Positions 59,134 to 64,000 of a DNA stretch of 64,000 nt are shown one piece after another. The position numbers and the translations under genes were made by a program. Below the pieces are notes generated by a model. The model ran no database searches. It saw nothing but the letters and a program-made list of their open reading frames with translations, and had not been told where the DNA came from. Within the stretch, counting starts at the first letter, position 1, and each line of letters starts with the position of its first letter. This DNA is from Bradyrhizobium sp. Gha. GTDB taxonomy: Bacteria; Pseudomonadota; Alphaproteobacteria; Rhizobiales; Xanthobacteraceae. The stretch covers positions 248,001-312,000 of the forward strand of contig NZ_FOQM01000002.1 of the NCBI RefSeq assembly GCF_900113735.1. The letters are read 5' to 3'.

Positions 59134-59148
59134 TGGCACGGTTCTTGC
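59134..59148 (+). promoter_or_regulatory. Sigma-54 (RpoN) promoter of the urt operon
   Basis: tggcac-ggttc-ttgc matches the -24/-12 consensus TGGCAC-N5-TTGC exactly, with the invariant GG and GC 10 bases apart, 76 bases upstream of the urtA ATG. This fits nitrogen-limitation control of urea uptake through NtrC. Confidence 0.85.
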
Positions 59149-59223
59149 GATTCCGTTAATCGCAGGCGGCCGTGGGGCCGTTTCGCAGCGTTTTCACGTC
59201 TGCGTCAGGGAGATGATACATCC

Positions 59224-60546
59224 ATGCCTACCAAATCCATTCACGATATAGCGGCGTCATTTAGCCGCCGCGGCGTGCTCGCCGCGACCGCCGGACTGAT
59301 GCTTGGTCTGGCTTCCATTTCCGGCGCGAAGGCCGCGGACGACACCATCAAGGTCGGTGTCCTGCACTCCCTCTCCGGCACCATGGCCATCAGCGAAACC
59401 ACGCTGAAGGACACCATCCTCTTCCTCATCGACGAGCAGAACAAGAAGGGCGGCGTGCTCGGCAAGAAGCTCGAGGCCGTCGTCGTCGACCCCGCCTCGA
59501 ACTGGCCACTGTTCGCCGAAAAGGCGCGCGAGCTGATCACCAAGGACAAGGTCGCCGTGGTGTTCGGCTGCTGGACCTCGGTGTCGCGCAAGTCGGTGCT
59601 CCCGGTGTTCAAGGAGCTCAACAACATCCTGTTCTACCCCGTCCAGTACGAGGGCGAGGAGTCCGAGCGCAACGTGTTCTACACGGGTGCCGCGCCGAAC
59701 CAGCAGGCGATCCCCGCCGTCGACTATCTGATGAAGGAAGAGAAGGTGAAGCGCTGGGTGCTCGCGGGCACCGACTACGTCTATCCGCGCACCACCAACA
59801 AAATCCTGGAAGCCTATCTGAAGTCCAAGGGTGTCGCCCAGGAAGACATCATGATCAACTACACGCCGTTCGGTCACTCCGACTGGCAGACGATCGTGGC
59901 CGACATCAAGAAGTTCGGCTCGGCCGGCAAGAAGACGGCGGTGGTCTCGACCATCAACGGCGACGCCAACGTCCCCTTCTACAAGGAGCTCGGCAACCAG
60001 GGCATCAAGGCGAAGGACATCCCGGTGGTCGCGTTCTCGGTGGGTGAGGAAGAACTCGCCGGCATCGACACCAAGCCGCTGGTCGGTCATCTCGCCGCCT
60101 GGAACTACTTCGAGTCGATCAAGACCCCGGCGAACGAGAAGTTCATCAAGGATTGGCAGGCCTACACCAAGAACCCGAAGCGTACGACCAACGACCCGAT
60201 GGAAGCCCACGTGATCGGCTTCAACATGTGGGTGAAGGCCGTCGAGAAGGTGAAGTCGACCGATCCGGACAAGGTGATCGACGCGCTTCCCGGCATCGAG
60301 GCTGCGAACCTGACCGGTGGCACCTCGAAGATGCTGCCGAACCACCACATCACCAAGCCGGTGTTCATCGGCGAGATCAAGGGCAACGGCCAGTTCGACG
60401 TGGTCTGGAAGACCCCGGGTCTCGTGGCTGGCGACGCCTGGTCGAAGGAGCTCGATGGCTCCAAGGACCTGATCGGCGACTGGGTCGGCAAGAAGTGCGG
60501 CAACTTCAACACCAAGACCAACAAGTGCCTCGGCTCCGGCTCCTGA
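59224..60546 (+). CDS. urtA: Urea ABC transporter binding protein UrtA
   Basis: 440-residue periplasmic receptor for urea and short amides. A Tat-type leader is visible (SRRGVLAATAGLMLGLAS, ending KAADD). The mature protein starts IKVGVLHSLSGTMAISETTLKD and contains VVFGCWTSVSRKSVLPVFKE, YPVQYEGEESERNVFYTGAAPNQQ and WVLAGTDYVYPRTTN, all typical of UrtA. A gggag lies about 11 bases upstream of the ATG. It is first in urtABCD behind a sigma-54 promoter and is followed by a strong hairpin. The leaderless paralogue at 35433 is related to it. Confidence 0.96.
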   Translation: MPTKSIHDIAASFSRRGVLAATAGLMLGLASISGAKAADDTIKVGVLHSLSGTMAISETTLKDTILFLIDEQNKKGGVLGKKLEAVVVDPASNWPLFAEKARELITKDKVAVVFGCWTSVSRKSVLPVFKELNNILFYPVQYEGEESERNVFYTGAAPNQQAIPAVDYLMKEEKVKRWVLAGTDYVYPRTTNKILEAYLKSKGVAQEDIMINYTPFGHSDWQTIVADIKKFGSAGKKTAVVSTINGDANVPFYKELGNQGIKAKDIPVVAFSVGEEELAGIDTKPLVGHLAAWNYFESIKTPANEKFIKDWQAYTKNPKRTTNDPMEAHVIGFNMWVKAVEKVKSTDPDKVIDALPGIEAANLTGGTSKMLPNHHITKPVFIGEIKGNGQFDVVWKTPGLVAGDAWSKELDGSKDLIGDWVGKKCGNFNTKTNKCLGSGS

Positions 60547-60573
60547 TCCGGACCTGACATTCGACTGCACGAC

Positions 60574-60605
60574 GGGAGAAGACGGCTATTCCGCCGTCTT
60601 CTCCC
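60574..60605 (+). terminator. Strong hairpin between urtA and urtB
   Basis: Perfect 13-bp stem gggagaagacggc / gccgtcttctccc with a 6-base loop, 28 bases after urtA. No T-run follows, so it more likely attenuates or stabilises the upstream mRNA, giving more binding protein than permease, than ends transcription fully. Confidence 0.7.
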
Positions 60606-60628
60606 CACTTCTGCCGGGGTGAACCAAA

Positions 60629-62239
60629 GTGCCAACCAATCTGTCCGCTCGTCTCTCTACCTTTGTCCTCTCGCTGTTCCTGATCGCGTTTGCGCTGCCG
60701 GCCTTTGCCGGTCCGTTCGAGGATGCGGTCGCCAAATTCGCCAACGACGATTTTTCCGACACGGATGAAGCGATCGGCGTCGTCGCAAGCAGCGGCAACA
60801 AGCTGGCTTTTCCGATCATCAATGCGCTCCAGGAGGGCCGTCTCATGGCCGATCCTGATAGCAAGAAGGTTTACGTCACCGGCACCGACGGCAAGTCGAT
60901 CGATGCCGCCACCGGTGAGTCCGTTGCCAGCGTGCCTGACAGTGCCAGCGCCGTCCGCCTCAACAACCGCCTGCGCCGCAGTGTCGACGCTGCGCTCGGC
61001 AGCCTGACGCTGCAGTCGCCCGATCTCGGCACGCGGCTCCAGGCTGCGCAGTCCGTCTTCAAGTCGCATGAAGAGACCGCGCTCGAGCCGGTCGAGAGCG
61101 CGCTCGCCAAGGAAACCAACCGATCGGTCAAGGCCGTGCTCGGCGAGGCGCGGGCCGCGATCCTGCTGTTCAAATCCGACGCCACCGAAGTGCAGAAGCT
61201 TGAGGCCGTCGCCACCATCAAGGCGCGCGGCGATCAGGAAGCGCTGGCGCTGCTGTCCGACATCGGCAGCGACCAGCCTGCCTCGGTGACCAAAGCCGCG
61301 ACGAGCGCCATCAGCTCGATCCAGAACTCGCTCGCGGTCTGGTCCATGGTGCAGAATGCCTGGTACGGCCTGTCGCTCGGCTCGGTGCTTCTGCTCGCCG
61401 CGATCGGCCTTGCCATCACCTTCGGCGTGATGGGCGTCATCAACATGGCGCATGGCGAAATGGTGATGATCGGCGCCTACACCACCTTCGCGGTGCAGGA
61501 GGTGATCCGCACCCGTTATCCCGCACTGTTCGACTATTCGCTGCTCATCGCCGTGCCGCTCGCCTTTCTCGTCGCAGGCGCAATCGGCGTGCTGATCGAA
61601 CGCAGCATCATCCGCTTCCTCTACGGCCGGCCGCTGGAGACGCTGCTTGCCACCTGGGGCCTGTCGCTGGTGCTGCAGCAGGCGGTGCGCACCATGTTCG
61701 GCCCAACCAATCGCGAGGTCGGCAATCCCTCCTGGATGAGCGGCGCGTTCGAGCTCGGGCAGATCACCATCACCTACAACCGGCTCTGGATCCTCTGCTT
61801 CACCCTTGCGGTCTTCGTGATCCTGCTCGCGATGTTGCGCTACACGGCGCTCGGCCTCGAGATGCGCGCCGTGACGCAGAACCGCCGCATGGCGGCCTCG
61901 ATGGGCATCGCCACCTCGCGCGTCGACGCCTTGACCTTCGGCCTCGGTTCGGGCATTGCCGGCATCGCGGGCGTGGCGCTGTCGCAAATCGACAATGTCA
62001 GCCCTAATCTCGGCCAGAGCTACATCATCGACAGCTTCATGGTCGTGGTGTTCGGCGGGGTCGGCAATCTCTGGGGCACCCTCGTCGGCGCCTTCACGCT
62101 CGGTATCGCCAACAAGTTCTTGGAGCCGGTCGCCGGCGCCGTGCTCGGCAAGATCGCGATCCTGGTCCTGATCATCCTGTTCATTCAAAAGCGGCCGCGC
62201 GGCCTGTTCGCGCTCAAGGGCCGTGCGGTGGAAGCATGA
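60629..62239 (+). CDS. urtB: Urea ABC transporter permease UrtB
   Basis: 536-residue permease of the LivH family. The N-terminal 230 residues form a signal-bearing periplasmic helical extension (HEAT-like repeats, e.g. ALFDDAVAKFANDD-like and ALEPVESALAKETNRSVKAVLGEARAAI). The membrane part follows with about eight helices, the GVMGVINMAHGEMVMIGAYT segment and the MAASMGIATSRVDALTFGLGSGIAGIAG cytoplasmic loop. The start codon is GTG. The extension is a normal feature of UrtB but not of LivH. It overlaps urtC by 4 bases. Confidence 0.94.
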   Translation: MPTNLSARLSTFVLSLFLIAFALPAFAGPFEDAVAKFANDDFSDTDEAIGVVASSGNKLAFPIINALQEGRLMADPDSKKVYVTGTDGKSIDAATGESVASVPDSASAVRLNNRLRRSVDAALGSLTLQSPDLGTRLQAAQSVFKSHEETALEPVESALAKETNRSVKAVLGEARAAILLFKSDATEVQKLEAVATIKARGDQEALALLSDIGSDQPASVTKAATSAISSIQNSLAVWSMVQNAWYGLSLGSVLLLAAIGLAITFGVMGVINMAHGEMVMIGAYTTFAVQEVIRTRYPALFDYSLLIAVPLAFLVAGAIGVLIERSIIRFLYGRPLETLLATWGLSLVLQQAVRTMFGPTNREVGNPSWMSGAFELGQITITYNRLWILCFTLAVFVILLAMLRYTALGLEMRAVTQNRRMAASMGIATSRVDALTFGLGSGIAGIAGVALSQIDNVSPNLGQSYIIDSFMVVVFGGVGNLWGTLVGAFTLGIANKFLEPVAGAVLGKIAILVLIILFIQKRPRGLFALKGRAVEA

Positions 62240-63399
62240 CCCCTCACATGCTGACGCGATCACTGGACCGCGGCGCGACGATCTTCGTGATGGTCGTCGC
62301 CGCCTGCGGCGTCCTCATCCCACTCTCCAATTTGCTGCTGCCGGCGGGCTCGGTTCTGCAAGTGCCGACCTATCTTGTCGCGCTCTGGGGCAAATATGTC
62401 TGCTACGCCATCCTGGCGCTCTCGATCGACCTGATTTGGGGCTATTGCGGCATCCTCTCGCTCGGTCACGGTGCTTTCTTCGCGCTCGGCGGCTATGCGA
62501 TGGGCATGTACCTGATGCGGCAGATCGGTACCCGCGGCGTCTACGGCAATCCCGTACTGCCCGACTTCATGGTGTTCCTGAACTGGCAGAAGCTGCCGTG
62601 GTACTGGCACGGCTTCGACATGTTCTGGTTCGCGGCGCTGATGGTGCTGTTCGTGCCGGGTCTGCTGGCCTTCTGCTTCGGCTGGCTCGCCTTCCGCTCC
62701 CGCGTCACCGGCGTGTATCTGTCGATCATCACGCAGGCGATGACCTATGCGCTGCTGCTCGCCTTCTTCCGCAACGATTTCGGTTTCGGCGGCAACAACG
62801 GCCTGACCGACTTCAAGGACATCCTCGGCTTCAACGTCCAGGCCGAGGGCACGCGCGCCGCGCTGTTCGCGCTCAGCTGTCTGGCGCTGATCCTCAGCTT
62901 CCTGATCTGCCGCTCGGTTGTGTCCTCCAAGCTCGGCAAGGTGCTGATCGCGATCCGGGACGCGGAGTCGCGCAGCCGCTTCCTCGGCTACCGTGTCGAA
63001 TCCTACAAGTTGTTCGTATTCACGCTGTCGGCCTGCATGGCCGGCGTCGCCGGCGCGCTCTATGTGCCGCAGGTCGGCATCATCAATCCATCCGAATTCG
63101 CACCGGGCAACTCGATCGAGGCGGTGATCTGGGTCGCGGTCGGCGGCCGCGGCACGCTGATCGGTGCGGCGCTTGGCGCGATCGTGGTCAACTACGCCAA
63201 GACGTTCTTCACCTCGGGCGTGCTGGCGCCGTACTGGCTGTTCATGCTGGGTGCGCTGTTCATTCTGGTGACGCTGCTGCTGCCCAAGGGCATCGTCGGC
63301 ACATTCAACGCCTGGCGTGAGGCGTCGCGAGAGAGGCGCCCTGCTGCGGCGAGTGTGGCGGCCGAAGACGGCATCACCGAACCAAAGATGGCGGAGTAG
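62236..63399 (+). CDS. urtC: Urea ABC transporter permease UrtC
   Basis: 387-residue LivM-family permease with about ten hydrophobic segments. Signature stretches are LIWGYCGILSLGHGAFFALGGYAMGMYLM, GVYLSIITQAMTYALLLAFFRNDFGFGGNNGLTDF, AIRDAESRSRFLGYRVESYKLFVF and EAVIWVAVGGRGTLIGAALGA. The start ATG overlaps the urtB stop (atga), indicating coupling. The C-terminal tail is charged and rich in Ala and Glu. Confidence 0.95.
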   Translation: MTPHMLTRSLDRGATIFVMVVAACGVLIPLSNLLLPAGSVLQVPTYLVALWGKYVCYAILALSIDLIWGYCGILSLGHGAFFALGGYAMGMYLMRQIGTRGVYGNPVLPDFMVFLNWQKLPWYWHGFDMFWFAALMVLFVPGLLAFCFGWLAFRSRVTGVYLSIITQAMTYALLLAFFRNDFGFGGNNGLTDFKDILGFNVQAEGTRAALFALSCLALILSFLICRSVVSSKLGKVLIAIRDAESRSRFLGYRVESYKLFVFTLSACMAGVAGALYVPQVGIINPSEFAPGNSIEAVIWVAVGGRGTLIGAALGAIVVNYAKTFFTSGVLAPYWLFMLGALFILVTLLLPKGIVGTFNAWREASRERRPAAASVAAEDGITEPKMAE

Positions 63400-63404
63400 C
63401 GGTC

Positions 63405-64000
<596 letters not shown>

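Larger units (their letters stand above)
58722..59223. other. Divergent regulatory region between rhlE and urtA
   Basis: 502 bases with the rhlE leader on the left and the urtA control region on the right. The middle (about 58960-59110) is AT-rich. No gene is seen. It holds the palindromes at 59041-59061 and 59114-59129 and the sigma-54 promoter listed separately. Confidence 0.6.

Overview
The window reads as chromosomal DNA of a Bradyrhizobium-type alphaproteobacterium. Pointers are the high GC content and codon bias, a 184-residue membrane-anchored cytochrome that matches the known CycM of Bradyrhizobium in length and N-terminus, REP-like intergenic palindromes of the kind common in that genus, alphaproteobacterial cpa/tad pilus genes, a urea urt transporter, and many PF04392-type solute-binding proteins and AAA/TPR-linked nucleotide cyclases. 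No tRNA, rRNA, CRISPR array, prophage or complete insertion sequence was found.

Layout. 0-14.4 kb is housekeeping metabolism: the end of glycerol kinase, a penicillin-acylase-family hydrolase, a GST, a secreted PEBP protein, a metF-metH operon, an LLM flavin monooxygenase, a kdsB-pheA operon and cycM. 14.6-22.3 kb is a Yej-type peptide ABC transporter with two tandem binding proteins. 22.3-41.8 kb is a looser accessory stretch with less uniform composition, short dispersed repeats and small orphan genes. It holds an alpha/beta hydrolase broken by a frameshift, a GcrA-like regulator, an acidic mini-protein, a dodecin, a redox/copper group (di-haem peroxidase, a 53-residue membrane peptide, a polytopic membrane protein, a cupredoxin), and a signalling group (GGDEF-EAL protein, two class III cyclases, three orphan substrate-binding proteins). 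41.8-44.4 kb carries an M17 aminopeptidase coupled to an NlpC/P60 hydrolase. 44.5-56.2 kb is the Flp/Tad pilus locus (flp, cpaABCDEF, tadBC on minus; tadD on plus) with a sterol-desaturase-like enzyme and a stand-alone secretin N-domain protein at its edge. 56.3-58.7 kb is an RNA/cold module (RhlE-type helicase, extended IF-1, cold-shock protein). 59.1-64 kb is urtABC and the start of urtD behind a good sigma-54 promoter, consistent with nitrogen control.

How the parts connect. The most unusual system is the two-gene minus-strand operon at 33.9-36.6 kb. It pairs a UrtA/AmiC-like branched-chain-amide binding protein that has no signal peptide with a class III adenylate cyclase carrying a double-CxxC zinc-finger-like region. 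Inference: this may be a cytoplasmic ligand receptor that controls cAMP synthesis. The neighbouring GGDEF-EAL protein and SAM-cyclase-AAA-TPR protein make the 30.7-41.6 kb stretch rich in second-messenger enzymes. The pilus locus lacks tadE/F/G in this window, so these must lie elsewhere if the machine is complete. All assignments come from reading the sequence; no database search was run.
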